From: Pseudomonadota bacterium
GTDB lineage: Bacteria; Desulfobacterota; Syntrophobacteria; Syntrophobacterales; Syntrophobacteraceae
NCBI GenBank assembly: GCA_023416335.1
Contig: JAEZHY010000240.1
Coordinates: 1-21,617 of the forward strand
DNA length: 21,617 nt
Direction of reading: 5' to 3'
Shown: positions 1 through 8,141 of the stretch, one piece after another
Position numbering within the stretch: position 1 is the first letter of the stretch
Layout of the letters: every line of letters starts with the position of its first letter
Notes under the pieces: model-generated
What the model saw: only the letters and a program-made list of their open reading frames with translations
What the model was told of the DNA's origin: nothing
Databases searched by the model: none
Position numbers and translations under genes: made by a program

Positions 1-147
1 GTGGCGCTTCGCTGACCCTGGGCTATTCCTACTTAGCGCTTTCAGCGCAAAAAGCGAGTCGGTTCGCTTAAGTTGACGCATATGAGGCGGACCTTGGGAA
101 CCAGCGGCGTATTTCCTTAAAGCAACAACATTGAACTCAGCGGCTGC

Positions 148-1209
148 TCAGGCCTTTGCAACCGCCGCCTGCAGAAATTCGGCGCGTCTGGCTTTCCACA
201 TGCTGCTCAGGATGATAATCGCTCCGATCAACAATGCCGCGCACATCGTCACAAAACTGATTTTGTTGAGAACGTCTATTGTAAGGGGCGAGAAGGAAAC
301 CAGGCCGAGCTTGTCGAGGTACTGCGGAATCGCAAGGGCCCGGCTTACCGCCACGATCAACATGATTGTGGCCATGACGATCTTGATCATATGTTCTTTG
401 ACGTAGGTCGTTCCGATTGCTCCCAGTTGAACTCCCAGGAGAGATCCGGCCAGGATGATGAGCACGAGCCTGATATCCACCATCCCGTGCATTGCCCAGT
501 TGATCGATCCGCCGAGCCCCATCAGGAAGGCAATTACGAGTTCGGTCGCAGACGATATGAGACCGGATGCGCCGATGAAATATATCATCCCCGGCACTCC
601 AATAAACCCTCCCACGGCGATCGTTGCGGCCAGCAGACCGGTTGCGAACCCAACGGGAATTGTGAACCAGACGGAAATGCGCACATTGGCTGTTTTGAAA
701 TGGACCATCGGCGGGATATTCAGACCCTGGAGTTTCCGTGCAAGCGAGCAAACGCTTTCAGCCCTCCCTGATTTCGATATGTTCACGGCATCACGATATA
801 CATAAGTCCCAACCACCAGCAGAACGGCAACAAATGAAAGGCTGACATACAGGTCGGACCCGGCCTGGCCCCATTTATCCAGAATTATCTGTTGTATTTT
901 GATTCCGACCTGTACGCCGACTCCGGCGGAAGCCGCCAGGATGAGGCCCAGTTTTACGTCCACCTGGCCGTACTTAAAACGTTTGTAGGCTCCGACCATG
1001 GCCTTCGGAAATTTGTGGCACATATTGCTGGCAACCGCTACAGTCCCAGGGACGCCGAGGCTCATCATTCCAGGCGTAAGAACAAAAGCCCCTCCCGATC
1101 CGATGAACCCGCTCACCAGACCTCCGATAAAACCCACAAGGAAGAGAAAAATTATAGAGATCGCATTCAGATCGATAAAATTAGAGGCTCCATTGATTAA
1201 ATCGTGCAT
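148..1209 (-). CDS. TSUP family (TauE/SafE, DUF81) membrane transporter
   Basis: 353-residue polytopic membrane protein. It is a member of the TSUP family, whose characterised members export sulfite, sulfoacetate or other small organic and sulfur anions across the inner membrane. The N-terminal half carries the typical first repeat: a hydrophobic helix followed by a glycine-rich stretch (GFIGGLVSGFIGSGGAFVLTP, read here as two short pieces around residues 27-47). The second repeat begins near residue 187 with a similar glycine-rich turn (AVGGFIGVPGM). A long loop of about 40 polar residues separates the halves. ATG at 1209 has an AAGGAT Shine-Dalgarno about 7 bases upstream. It lies 63 bases behind the USP-like gene and is probably cotranscribed with it. 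In sulfur-metabolising anaerobes a sulfite or related anion is a sensible substrate, but the sequence does not decide this. Confidence 0.85.
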   Translation of the reverse strand: MHDLINGASNFIDLNAISIIFLFLVGFIGGLVSGFIGSGGAFVLTPGMMSLGVPGTVAVASNMCHKFPKAMVGAYKRFKYGQVDVKLGLILAASAGVGVQVGIKIQQIILDKWGQAGSDLYVSLSFVAVLLVVGTYVYRDAVNISKSGRAESVCSLARKLQGLNIPPMVHFKTANVRISVWFTIPVGFATGLLAATIAVGGFIGVPGMIYFIGASGLISSATELVIAFLMGLGGSINWAMHGMVDIRLVLIILAGSLLGVQLGAIGTTYVKEHMIKIVMATIMLIVAVSRALAIPQYLDKLGLVSFSPLTIDVLNKISFVTMCAALLIGAIIILSSMWKARRAEFLQAAVAKA

Positions 1210-1272
1210 TTTTCATCCTTCTCCAGGCATCGTGGTTCGTAATAAACTGAGAAGAAACAGCTTCAATCCTGT

Positions 1273-2046
1273 TTATCTGTCTATACGGTGAAACGGATTG
1301 ACGTAAGCATAAAGGCGGGGTCTTTTGCTCAGTTGCTTTCTCTTTTCGATTACCTTCCGCTCCGTCTGGCGCACCCTGTTTCTCTGGTGCGCCTCGATTC
1401 CGAGCATTGACCACAAGTTGTGTGCAAAAGCCCCGTGTACGAAGGAAAAGACCAAAACCGTCGTAATCGGAAGCGCAGCGTACCATCCTCCCTGCGTGAA
1501 ATAGCGCATCGCGGCATCGGCATGTGTGAAGACTGCAGCATAACAGGCTGCGCTCAATAACCCGTACCCGACTGTTCGCCCTATCGTGCCTGCCTTCGAG
1601 GACCCGTGTTCACCTGACATTGCCCTGACTCCTTTGCTGTTTGAATCCGACATAACGCTTACTACCGGAACCGAAATGTCCCGGACCATTTCCACTGCCG
1701 CTTCGGAATCTATGACGACGAGTTCCACTCTTTTGATTTCGCGGATGAAATCTCCGATAACCAGATCGAGGTCACCGGACCTGACCATATGATCGCAATG
1801 GATGCCTTTGAGCAGGGCCTCACTCCGGAGGACTGCCGAAGACTCACAAGCCCGCTTCTCAAAAGCCAGTCCCTCGCATGACAAATCCACGCTCAGGGCC
1901 ACCAGGTCGTACCGCACGCGCTCGGCAAGGTGGACGCTGTGATTGACGGCATTCGACGAAAAAACTCCGTTGATGCCTATGACAAGGATCTTCCGGTTGT
2001 TCCTGGGGTGATTTTGAAGGTCTTTTCCATTACACTCTTTTGGCAT
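1273..2046 (-). CDS. USP-like domain protein with C-terminal membrane segments
   Basis: 257 residues. Residues 19-132 look like a universal stress protein fold: an opening beta-strand (KILVIGINGVFSSNAV), an alternating alpha/beta pattern, and a closing strand SVPVVSVMS. I do not see the G-x2-G-x9-G ATP-binding motif, so it may not bind ATP. Residues 157-174 and 188-207 are hydrophobic and probably membrane-spanning, followed by a basic tail rich in Arg and Lys. The arrangement suggests a cytoplasmic sensor-like domain held at the inner membrane. It is the first gene of a two-gene unit with the TSUP transporter, so a regulatory or accessory role for that transporter is the natural inference. 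The start at 2046 is the first ATG of the frame, and I see no strong ribosome binding site before it. Confidence 0.65.
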   Translation of the reverse strand: MPKECNGKDLQNHPRNNRKILVIGINGVFSSNAVNHSVHLAERVRYDLVALSVDLSCEGLAFEKRACESSAVLRSEALLKGIHCDHMVRSGDLDLVIGDFIREIKRVELVVIDSEAAVEMVRDISVPVVSVMSDSNSKGVRAMSGEHGSSKAGTIGRTVGYGLLSAACYAAVFTHADAAMRYFTQGGWYAALPITTVLVFSFVHGAFAHNLWSMLGIEAHQRNRVRQTERKVIEKRKQLSKRPRLYAYVNPFHRIDR

Positions 2047-2096
2047 ATTCCGATCCGTTCGCCTATTTTGAGCATGAATCTTTCAATGCGTTCATA

Positions 2097-2113
2097 GTCA
2101 AGAGGCGTGCCAT
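2097..2113 (-). promoter_or_regulatory. Possible sigma-54 (-24/-12) promoter for the USP-TSUP unit
   Basis: Read on the minus strand the site is ATGGCACGCCTCTTGAC. It matches the sigma-54 consensus YTGGCACGRNNNTTGCW closely, with the GG element and spacing correct. The main mismatch is GA where GC is expected at -12, which is a serious one. It lies about 50 bases upstream of the start at 2046, a sensible distance. A palindrome about 150 bases further upstream could be an activator site. Confidence 0.4.
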
Positions 2114-2256
2114 CAACCGTATTTCCGGATAACCGGCCGAAATCATTTAATTGATCAAGCAATGAGGATTGAGATGCGGATTGCCGGTTGTGTTGCAAAG
2201 TGCAATAGTAAAGATGACATCGGGCTGAATCGCACGGATAGCAACCTGTTCTTTTG

Positions 2257-2283
2257 CGCAACAGCCATAAAGCGGCTGTTGCG
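2257..2283. promoter_or_regulatory. 10-bp inverted repeat, candidate activator or operator site
   Basis: CGCAACAGCC, a 7-base spacer, then GGCTGTTGCG: a perfect 10+10 dyad. A further direct copy of GCAACAGC lies at 2288-2295. The group occupies the last 55 bases before the Lon-like gene and sits about 150 bases upstream of the possible sigma-54 promoter on the other strand. It could bind an enhancer-binding protein for the leftward unit, a repressor for the rightward gene, or both. There is no T-run, so it does not look like a terminator. Confidence 0.45.
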
Positions 2284-2311
2284 ATTTGCAACAGCATACG
2301 AAGGATAGGAG

Positions 2312-4351
2312 ATGAGCTTTTTCAAAAAGACTGAAAAAATAGAGCAAAGGACTCTCGAAGAGCCCGACGCCGAATTGACCGATCTGAGGCAGGCGGTTGA
2401 GGCCGGTAAAGTTCCGCCTTCGGTGGCGGTAATTGCATCAAAGGAACTGGACCGCCTCGAAAAAATGGACCCCGGCATGCCGGAGTACTCCATAGGAATA
2501 AACTACCTCGAATTCCTCTTCGCTCTGCCCTGGCAAAGCTTTACAGACGACAACCTCGATATCGGGCGGGCGGAAACCATCCTTCATGCACAGCATTTCG
2601 GTTTGAAACAGGTAAAGGAACGGATCCTCGAATACCTGGCCGTCAAGACCCTCTGTAATTTGACTGAATTCAACATCCTTGTCGTTGACGATGAAGAGAT
2701 AGCCAGGACCAACCTGGAGTACGTTCTCCGCAAGGAAGGGTATCTCGTCGGCACGGCGGAAAACGGGCAGCAGGCGCTGGAGAAGCTGAGGCAGTTCGAC
2801 TACGAACTGATCCTGACCGACTTGAAGATGGAAAAAATGGACGGTATTCAGTTGCTTCAGTCTGCAAAGCAGGTTTCGCCGAATACCGAAATCGTGATGA
2901 TCACCGGGTATGCCACCGTCAGCTCCGCTGTCGATGCACTCAAGAAAGGTGCGGCCCATTACCTGCCCAAGCCCATCGACCTTGACGAACTCCGGGCGAC
3001 TGTCCGGCAGATCCGGGAAAAAAAACGCCACGCCCAGATGACCAGGAGCCCTATTCTCTGTTTCTCCGGCCCTCCCGGAACCGGCAAGACATCGATCGGC
3101 AAATCCATTGCCGAAGCGCTCGGAAGAAAATTTGTCAGAATCTCGCTCGCAGGGCTCCGCGATGAGTCCGAGCTGAGAGGGCATCGCAGAACATACGTTG
3201 GATCGATGCCGGGCCGAATCATTACCGAGATGAGACATCTCGCCGTGAAAAACCCCGTATTCATGCTCGACGAGATAGACAAGATAGGCCAGGATTTCCG
3301 CGGCGATCCGGCATCCGTTCTCCTGGAGATCCTCGACCCGGAGCAGAATACCCGGTTCATGGACCACTATCTGGATGTGCCCTTCGACCTCTCCAATGTG
3401 ATGTTCATAGCTACGGCGAACATTGTTGAAAAATTGCCATCCCCGCTTCTTGACCGGCTCGAGGTCATCCGGTTTCCCGGATATACGGAAAACGAAAAGA
3501 AGACTATCGCACGCGAATACCTCATCCCGCGCCAGTTGCGCGAACACGGCCTCAAGAACAGAAACGTTCGGTTCACCGGGGACTCGATCCCCAAGATCAT
3601 ACGAGATTACACGCTGGAAGCCGGCCTGCGTAATTTCGAACGGGAAATAGCCACCGTCTGCCGGAAACTGGCAAGGCTATGTCTGCAATCCGAAAAGGAA
3701 CGCTCCACTTCCATCGAAATCGACGGAAACATGGTCGAATCCCTTCTCGGCCCCAGGAGGTACACACATGAAATCGCCGAGGCGGGGCAGCGCGTTGGGG
3801 TCACAACCGGCCTTGTCTGGACCGAGTTTGGCGGGGAGATAATCTCGATTGAAGCAACCCTCATGAAGGGCACCCGGCAGCTGATTCTTACCGGCTCGCT
3901 CGGAGAAGTGATCCGCGAATCGGCGCAAACGGCCCTCAGCTACCTGCGCAGCCATGCTGCCGAATTTTCACTGGACCCGGATTTTTTCAACGGAATCGAT
4001 ATACATATTCACATCCCGGCCGGTGCAGTCCCCAAGGACGGGCCGTCGGCAGGCATTACCATAGCCCTGGCGCTTCTGTCGCTGCTTACCGGCAGACCGG
4101 CCCGACGCGACGTCGCCCTCTCCGGTGAACTCACGTTGAGCGGCAGGGTGCTCCCGGTCAGCGGCATACGCGAAAAAGTTCTGGCAGCCCAAAGAGCGGG
4201 GGTAAAAACCGTAATTTTTCCCGAACCGAATAGAATAGATTTAGAAAATCTCGAGGAGGACGTCACTGAAGGCATAAACGTGATCGCCGCAGAGGATATT
4301 TTCTCGATCGTGGATATGGTTCTCAGTGGGGAAAGCGCAAAGCCCAAATAG
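2312..4351 (+). CDS. Lon-type ATP-dependent protease with inserted receiver domain
   Basis: 679-residue cytoplasmic AAA+ serine protease. Residues 1-114 match the helical region that precedes the AAA+ module in Lon (PGMPEYSIGINYLEFLFALPW, then ERILEYLAVKTL). The large N-terminal substrate-binding domain of ordinary Lon (about 780-800 residues in all) is absent. Residues 119-240 are a CheY-type receiver: acidic pocket D126/D127, phosphoacceptor D170 (LILTD), T198 and K220 (LPKPI). The AAA+ module follows at once: Walker A GPPGTGKT at 253-260 and Walker B FMLDEID at 317-323. The protease domain has catalytic Ser579 (KDGPSAG) and Lys622, 43 residues apart as in E. coli Lon. All catalytic residues and the receiver's phosphorylation residues are present, so both parts are likely active. 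The inference is a protease gated by a histidine kinase. No kinase gene is in the window. The gene stands alone, with convergent neighbours downstream. Confidence 0.93.
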   Translation: MSFFKKTEKIEQRTLEEPDAELTDLRQAVEAGKVPPSVAVIASKELDRLEKMDPGMPEYSIGINYLEFLFALPWQSFTDDNLDIGRAETILHAQHFGLKQVKERILEYLAVKTLCNLTEFNILVVDDEEIARTNLEYVLRKEGYLVGTAENGQQALEKLRQFDYELILTDLKMEKMDGIQLLQSAKQVSPNTEIVMITGYATVSSAVDALKKGAAHYLPKPIDLDELRATVRQIREKKRHAQMTRSPILCFSGPPGTGKTSIGKSIAEALGRKFVRISLAGLRDESELRGHRRTYVGSMPGRIITEMRHLAVKNPVFMLDEIDKIGQDFRGDPASVLLEILDPEQNTRFMDHYLDVPFDLSNVMFIATANIVEKLPSPLLDRLEVIRFPGYTENEKKTIAREYLIPRQLREHGLKNRNVRFTGDSIPKIIRDYTLEAGLRNFEREIATVCRKLARLCLQSEKERSTSIEIDGNMVESLLGPRRYTHEIAEAGQRVGVTTGLVWTEFGGEIISIEATLMKGTRQLILTGSLGEVIRESAQTALSYLRSHAAEFSLDPDFFNGIDIHIHIPAGAVPKDGPSAGITIALALLSLLTGRPARRDVALSGELTLSGRVLPVSGIREKVLAAQRAGVKTVIFPEPNRIDLENLEEDVTEGINVIAAEDIFSIVDMVLSGESAKPK

Positions 4352-4381
4352 GTCCCGATTCCCCGGCCCTCATCTGTATCT

Positions 4382-5152
4382 TCAGGAGGCCGGTCCGAGA
4401 CGAATCTTCTTCGACGCGGAAATCAGCCGCCCGGCCGGAATCCCGAAAAATGCCCTCAGCACTCTGCAAAGATTCTCCGCGGCCCGGCTCGATCGACGCC
4501 ATGAGGAGTAAAAGGCAATTGCCGTAGAGGGCTTCCTAACGAGCGTAATCAAGACCTTACCGATCCTCACTTTACCATCGGCACCCGATATATCGCTCAG
4601 ATCGAACCCGAGTTCGTCGTTTATGGCGTCGCTGACCGACCTGAAGCATATGAAGGGAATCCCGGCTTCGGCGCATGACTGGGCAACAATTTCGGTTTCC
4701 ATATCCAGCACGGCCTGACCGCCGCCGGCAACCGCCGAAAGAGCCCGCTTGCTCTCCGGCCGCAGAGCAGTGAAAGCCGAGACCGTCTTCACAGTGTTTT
4801 CCGAGAAGAAAACGCTCAGTTCCGGTGGAAAGCTGAAGAACAGGGATGTCCCCGATGCCGGAGATCCGGCATTTCCTGCAACGCAGACATCCCCTACGGA
4901 AAGAGCGGGATGGAGACCTCCCGCAAACCCGGCGAATACAATGAGATCGGGCCGCAAGACAGACAGGGAACTTTTCACCGCTGCCGTAACCGCCCCAGTA
5001 CCCATGCCCGTTTCGACCAGTATTATTTCCTTGTCGTGCAAACGGATCGCAATTTTCTTATTCGGGCTTTTTTCGAGAAGACGCCACTCGGGCACCATCT
5101 TCCTCAGCGGGGCATACTCTTGCGGCAATGCGGCCAATAACATTATTTTCAT
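4382..5152 (-). CDS. Nucleoside phosphorylase/nucleosidase family protein (MTAN/futalosine hydrolase-like)
   Basis: 256 residues from the preferred start. It belongs to the PNP/UDP phosphorylase fold family: N-terminal MKIMLLAALPQE, the conserved glycine-rich FAGFAGGLHPALSVGDV at about residues 73-89, the DMETE segment (150-154) that normally holds the ribose-binding Met-Glu pair, and SVSDA with the general-acid Asp175. Relatives include MTA/SAH nucleosidase, futalosine hydrolase (menaquinone route) and the hopanoid-associated phosphorylase. I cannot separate these from the sequence. The reading frame extends to an ATG at 5209 that overlaps the stop of the upstream gene by four bases (ATGA), which would suit translational coupling. 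I favour 5152 because family members begin at the MKIMLLAALP strand and the extra 19 residues are atypical. It is the downstream gene of a pair with the phosphodiesterase. Confidence 0.8.
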   Translation of the reverse strand: MKIMLLAALPQEYAPLRKMVPEWRLLEKSPNKKIAIRLHDKEIILVETGMGTGAVTAAVKSSLSVLRPDLIVFAGFAGGLHPALSVGDVCVAGNAGSPASGTSLFFSFPPELSVFFSENTVKTVSAFTALRPESKRALSAVAGGGQAVLDMETEIVAQSCAEAGIPFICFRSVSDAINDELGFDLSDISGADGKVRIGKVLITLVRKPSTAIAFYSSWRRSSRAAENLCRVLRAFFGIPAGRLISASKKIRLGPAS

Positions 5153-5205
5153 TTTCGCTCGATGCCATCGGCACACGGACAAAAGAGAGCGCCGAACGCA
5201 GGTAT

Positions 5206-6027
5206 TCATCCAGCAAACATTTGCGGAAAATCCGTGAAGATTCCGCTCGCCCCCAATTTATTCAAAGCCAGGGCGAGCTTTTCATTATTTACCACCCAGA
5301 CCAGGATTCCAAATCCTTTTTCCTTCATACGCCGGAACTGCCTGACCCTCACCGCGCGCAATGCGGGATGGTAAGTCGAAGTGCCCAACTCGTGCATCAG
5401 TCTCACGGGATCGGGATGCGCATTGGCGACAAGCGCCCCGGTCTTTATGCGTTTATCCAGTCTTTTGATTCGCGCGAGATAATCATGATTGAAGGAAGAA
5501 ATGAGCACTTTCGGTATCGCCTCCAGAGAATTGACCAGGCCCACCACCTTATCTGCTATACAGTCATGTCCCGGCAACCCGGACAAGTCTTTCAGCTCGA
5601 TATTGATGAGTCTGTCGTGTTCCAGCGTGAATCGGATCGCCCTCTCCAGAGTCGCAACCTGCTCTCCACGGTATGCCGCCTGTTCGGCTTCGGAGACATT
5701 CCCGGCCTCGATCTGCCCAAACGGGTCCCGCTCGTTGAACCAGCCGCCGAAGTCGAGTTCCTTCAACTCGGCGAGTGTGAAATCATGCACCGGCCACGGA
5801 CTACGCCCCGGGTGAACGGCTGCCGCGTCGGTGGTTTCCTGCAATGTAGCATCGTGTATCAGCACGAGTTCGCCGTCCCTGGTAACGCGAACATCGATCT
5901 CCCACATCTGCGCGCCGTTTTCAAATGCCTTCCGCGCCGCGGCAAGAGTGTTTTCAGGAGCAAGAGAGCGAGCACCTCTATGAGCGATAACGAGTGAGGA
6001 ACCAAGAATTGCTTCTTCAATATTCAT
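5206..6027 (-). CDS. Glycerophosphodiester phosphodiesterase
   Basis: 273 residues; cytoplasmic, with no signal peptide seen. It hydrolyses glycerophosphodiesters to glycerol-3-phosphate and an alcohol. The family signature is complete: HRGAR with His16/Arg17, PENT with Glu25, WEIDV with metal-ligand Glu43 and Asp45, and LIHDATL with His58. Further on are the strand NIELK and the late barrel strands typical of the GDPD TIM barrel. Length fits the bacterial cytosolic (UgpQ-like) class. The frame is open to 6093, with a possible start also at 6045. I chose 6027 because a GGTGG element lies upstream of it and homologues begin close to the first barrel strand. It lies upstream of, and probably in one operon with, the nucleoside phosphorylase-like gene. 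Confidence 0.88.
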   Translation of the reverse strand: MNIEEAILGSSLVIAHRGARSLAPENTLAAARKAFENGAQMWEIDVRVTRDGELVLIHDATLQETTDAAAVHPGRSPWPVHDFTLAELKELDFGGWFNERDPFGQIEAGNVSEAEQAAYRGEQVATLERAIRFTLEHDRLINIELKDLSGLPGHDCIADKVVGLVNSLEAIPKVLISSFNHDYLARIKRLDKRIKTGALVANAHPDPVRLMHELGTSTYHPALRAVRVRQFRRMKEKGFGILVWVVNNEKLALALNKLGASGIFTDFPQMFAG

Positions 6028-6148
6028 ATCGATATATACCACCATAACACGGGTTGGACCGGCAGTTGTGCGACCACCGCAAATATATGACATTATGTGG
6101 CAAATACAGTATTCCTACCGTCATGATTACTGTCTTTTCCGCATTGTA

Positions 6149-6177
6149 TTGTTCCTTGAAAGAGCCAATATTAATGT
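6149..6177 (+). promoter_or_regulatory. Possible sigma-70 promoter ahead of tandem hairpins
   Basis: TTGTTC, a 17-base spacer, then TAATGT. The match is moderate. It would start a transcript near 6184 that runs straight into the hairpin at 6213-6245, giving an RNA of about 70 bases or an attenuated leader. No coding region explains a plus-strand promoter here. Confidence 0.3.
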
Positions 6178-6212
6178 CGCCAAAGAGTTGGTTTCTATAA
6201 ACCCTATTGCCC

Positions 6213-6254
6213 GAAAGCCAGGTCCCCTCCCTCCTCCTGGCTTTCACCTTTTTT
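6213..6254 (+). terminator. Hairpin followed by T6, possible terminator or attenuator
   Basis: GAAAGCCAGG (6213-6222) pairs perfectly with CCTGGCTTTC (6236-6245) around a 13-base pyrimidine-rich loop. A run of six T follows at 6249-6254. It points along the plus strand, but the nearest upstream plus-strand gene ends at 4351, so it would act on a short transcript started inside this intergenic region. A second hairpin, TTGGGGG (6253-6259) with CCCCCAA (6268-6274), shares the last T bases and could compete with it. Confidence 0.5.
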
Positions 6255-6365
6255 GGGGGTACGCACTCCCCCAAGGAACCCAATCTTCATTCCCGCCATT
6301 TCTCGGACCATACGGCGAAAGTCCATTAATGAAACGCATTACTGCAGTCCGTCAACCATGCGGGC

Positions 6366-6394
6366 TTGACCTGTTTACCCTTCTAATGTATAGA
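6366..6394 (+). promoter_or_regulatory. Sigma-70 promoter of the amino acid ABC importer operon
   Basis: TTGACC (6366-6371), exactly 17 bases, then TATAGA (6389-6394). Transcription would begin near 6401 and leave an untranslated leader of about 130 bases before the ATPase gene. It is correctly placed and oriented for the four-gene operon. Confidence 0.65.
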
Positions 6395-6529
6395 CTTTAG
6401 CGTTACTTCCCATTGCTCATTCGCTATTTCCATTTTGCGCCCCAAGCCGACAGCCTTCTCTCAGCTGTTCACTTTTTGGTTATGCATTCTGCCCGGCTCG
6501 ACCGGTCGGTTTTGCAGACAGGTTTTGCT

Positions 6530-7264
6530 ATGATTCGTTTCGAAAATGTCCACAAATGGTTTCGTAAGCTGCACGTTTTGAACGAAATCAACTTGCATGT
6601 CAAGCAGGGTGAGGTGGTTGTGGTCTGCGGACCGTCCGGATCCGGGAAATCGACCCTAATTCGGACGATAAACCAGTTGGAACCGATAGACAGCGGCCGA
6701 CTTGTCGTCGACGGTATGGACCTTTCCGACCGCAAAACCGACATCAACAAGTTGCGGGCTGAAGTCGGCTTCGTGTTTCAGCAGTTCAATCTGTATCCGC
6801 ACCTCAGCGTCTTGAAAAACATTACTCTTGCGCCGATCAAGATCAGAAAACAGTCCAGGAAGGAAGCCGAGGAGCAGGCAATGTCGCTTCTCGAAAGGGT
6901 GGGTTTGGCCGAGAAACGCGATTCCTATCCGGCGCAGCTGTCCGGCGGCCAGCAGCAACGCGTTGCCATTGCAAGGTCCCTTGCGATGAATCCCCGCATC
7001 ATGCTCTTTGACGAACCCACTTCGGCCCTCGATCCCGAAATGATCGGTGAAGTTCTCCAGGTTATGCAGGATTTGGCCCATAGCGGGATGACGATGGTTG
7101 TTGTAACTCACGAAATGGGTTTTGCAAGCCAGGTTTCGGATCGCGTCGTCTTCATTGACAACGGGACCATTCTTGAGGAAGCGGAGCCTGAGGAGTTTTT
7201 CAAGTCCCCCAGGCACGAGCGGGCTCAGCAGTTCCTCAAACAAGTCCTTTCACCCATGCACTGA
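6530..7264 (+). CDS. Polar amino acid ABC transporter, ATP-binding subunit
   Basis: 244 residues, the usual length for GlnQ/HisP-type ATPases. It powers uptake across the inner membrane together with the next three genes. Walker [10 protein letters not shown] at 34-42, Q-loop FQQFNLYPH at 83-91, signature [14 protein letters not shown] at 137-150, Walker [13 protein letters not shown] at 157-168 and the switch histidine in VVTHEMGFA (His194) are all intact. The frame is open back to 6413, but family proteins begin at [11 protein letters not shown], so 6530 is taken as the start, with a weak CAGG element before it. The downstream binding-protein gene starts 20 bases after the stop. Confidence 0.94.
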   Translation: MIRFENVHKWFRKLHVLNEINLHVKQGEVVVVCGPSGSGKSTLIRTINQLEPIDSGRLVVDGMDLSDRKTDINKLRAEVGFVFQQFNLYPHLSVLKNITLAPIKIRKQSRKEAEEQAMSLLERVGLAEKRDSYPAQLSGGQQQRVAIARSLAMNPRIMLFDEPTSALDPEMIGEVLQVMQDLAHSGMTMVVVTHEMGFASQVSDRVVFIDNGTILEEAEPEEFFKSPRHERAQQFLKQVLSPMH

Positions 7265-7284
7265 ACCGGACAGGAGAGAAAACA

Positions 7285-8100
7285 ATGAGAAAGTTTACGA
7301 TTTTCCTGATAGTGGCTGCCTTTGTCGGATGCGCTTTTGGAACCGCGGTTGCGGGAGACACTTTGGCGGAAGTCAAAAAGAAGGGCGTCCTGGTGGGGGG
7401 AGTAAAGGACTCCACGCCGCCTTTCGGCTTCATCAATGAGCAGACTCGCCAGATCGAAGGCTATGACGTCGATTTCCTGAAGGCGATTGCGGACAAACTC
7501 GGAGTGAAGCTTGAAGTGAAGGCGGTCACATCCGCCAGCCGCATGCCGCAACTGACCGAAGGAAATATCGACATAGTCGCCGCAACCATGACCATCACCC
7601 CGGAACGTGCACAGCAGATCGACTTCAGCCATACCTACTTCCTGACCGGACAGAAGTTCCTCACAAAGAAGGGTACCATCAAGGCCCTCAAGGATTTGGA
7701 AGGGAAGAAGATCGGGACTGCCAAGGGTTCCACTTCCGAACAGAATGCAACAAAAGCTCTTCCGACCGCAACGGTGCTTTCCTTTGACGACTACCCGCAG
7801 GCATTCCTCGCTTTGCAGCAGGGCAAAGTCGTGGCCGTGACAACCGACGAATCGATCCTTGCCGGTCTTCGCGGAGCAGCGCCCAATAAAGACGCGTTTG
7901 AAATTCCCGATTTCCAGATTTCCGATGAACCCTATGGACTTGGCATGCGCAAAGGCGACAAGGCGTTTGTGGACGCCGTAAATGCCGCACTTCTGGATAT
8001 GGAGAAATCCGGCCAGGCAGCCGCCATTTTTCAAAAATGGCTCGGCCCCGACAGCAAGACTCCCATGAAGAGGAATTTTCAGATCACCGCCGGTAAATAA
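7285..8100 (+). CDS. Polar amino acid ABC transporter, substrate-binding protein
   Basis: 271 residues; family 3 solute-binding protein that captures the amino acid in the periplasm. The N-terminus is a signal peptide: MRK, a hydrophobic core, and an AVA-GDT cleavage site after residue 23. A cysteine at 16 (FVGC) could instead be lipidated, but the preceding residue is not ideal for a lipobox. The mature protein shows the family pattern: VLVGGVKDSTPPFGF, then EGYDVDFLKAIADKLG with the substrate-contacting Asp, and GNIDIVAATMTITPERAQQIDFS. The sequence is closest in style to glutamate/aspartate/glutamine binders (GlnH/PEB1 type), which is family recognition and not proof of ligand. A GGAGAG ribosome site precedes the ATG. 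Confidence 0.92.
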   Translation: MRKFTIFLIVAAFVGCAFGTAVAGDTLAEVKKKGVLVGGVKDSTPPFGFINEQTRQIEGYDVDFLKAIADKLGVKLEVKAVTSASRMPQLTEGNIDIVAATMTITPERAQQIDFSHTYFLTGQKFLTKKGTIKALKDLEGKKIGTAKGSTSEQNATKALPTATVLSFDDYPQAFLALQQGKVVAVTTDESILAGLRGAAPNKDAFEIPDFQISDEPYGLGMRKGDKAFVDAVNAALLDMEKSGQAAAIFQKWLGPDSKTPMKRNFQITAGK

Positions 8101-8141
8101 TCAACACGGCTGAAGAGAGTTTTCTCAAGGCAGTTTGAATC

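Larger units (their letters stand above)
6094..6529. other. Non-coding region between divergent phosphodiesterase and ABC importer genes
   Basis: This 436-base stretch has no convincing gene. It holds the possible promoter at 6149-6177, two adjacent hairpins (6213-6274) and the strong promoter at 6366-6394. The one longer plus-strand frame (about 110 codons from 6068) runs through both hairpins, resembles no family I know and crosses the phosphodiesterase's upstream region, so I do not call it. Confidence 0.6.

Noticed and set aside
36..56. Small GCGC-rich inverted repeat near the left edge
   Set aside because: The stem is only five base pairs with a three-base loop and no T-run; there is nothing to support a terminator or an operator.
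1977..2297. 106-codon minus-strand frame upstream of the USP-like gene
   Set aside because: Part of it (around LDYERIERFMLKIGERIGI) looks protein-like, but the start is in the palindrome region, no ribosome site is visible, it overlaps the USP-like gene by about 70 bases and I recognise no family. It remains possible that a shorter form is real.
2438..3547. 369-codon open frame on the minus strand opposite the Lon-like gene
   Set aside because: It is antisense to the receiver, AAA+ and helical regions of an intact conserved protein and resembles no family; it is a by-product of codon bias.
4352..4435. CCGGCC and GGCCGG pairing after the Lon-like gene
   Set aside because: Only six base pairs with a long loop and no T-run; too weak to call a terminator.
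5128..5997. 289-codon plus-strand frame opposite the phosphodiesterase
   Set aside because: The minus strand carries the full GDPD catalytic signature; the plus-strand frame is a shadow.
6068..6400. 110-codon plus-strand frame in the region before the ABC importer
   Set aside because: It runs through two hairpins and a promoter, has unusual composition and no ribosome site.
7225..8034. 269-codon minus-strand frame opposite the amino acid binding protein
   Set aside because: The plus strand encodes a clear family 3 binding protein with signal peptide; the antisense product has no recognisable domain.
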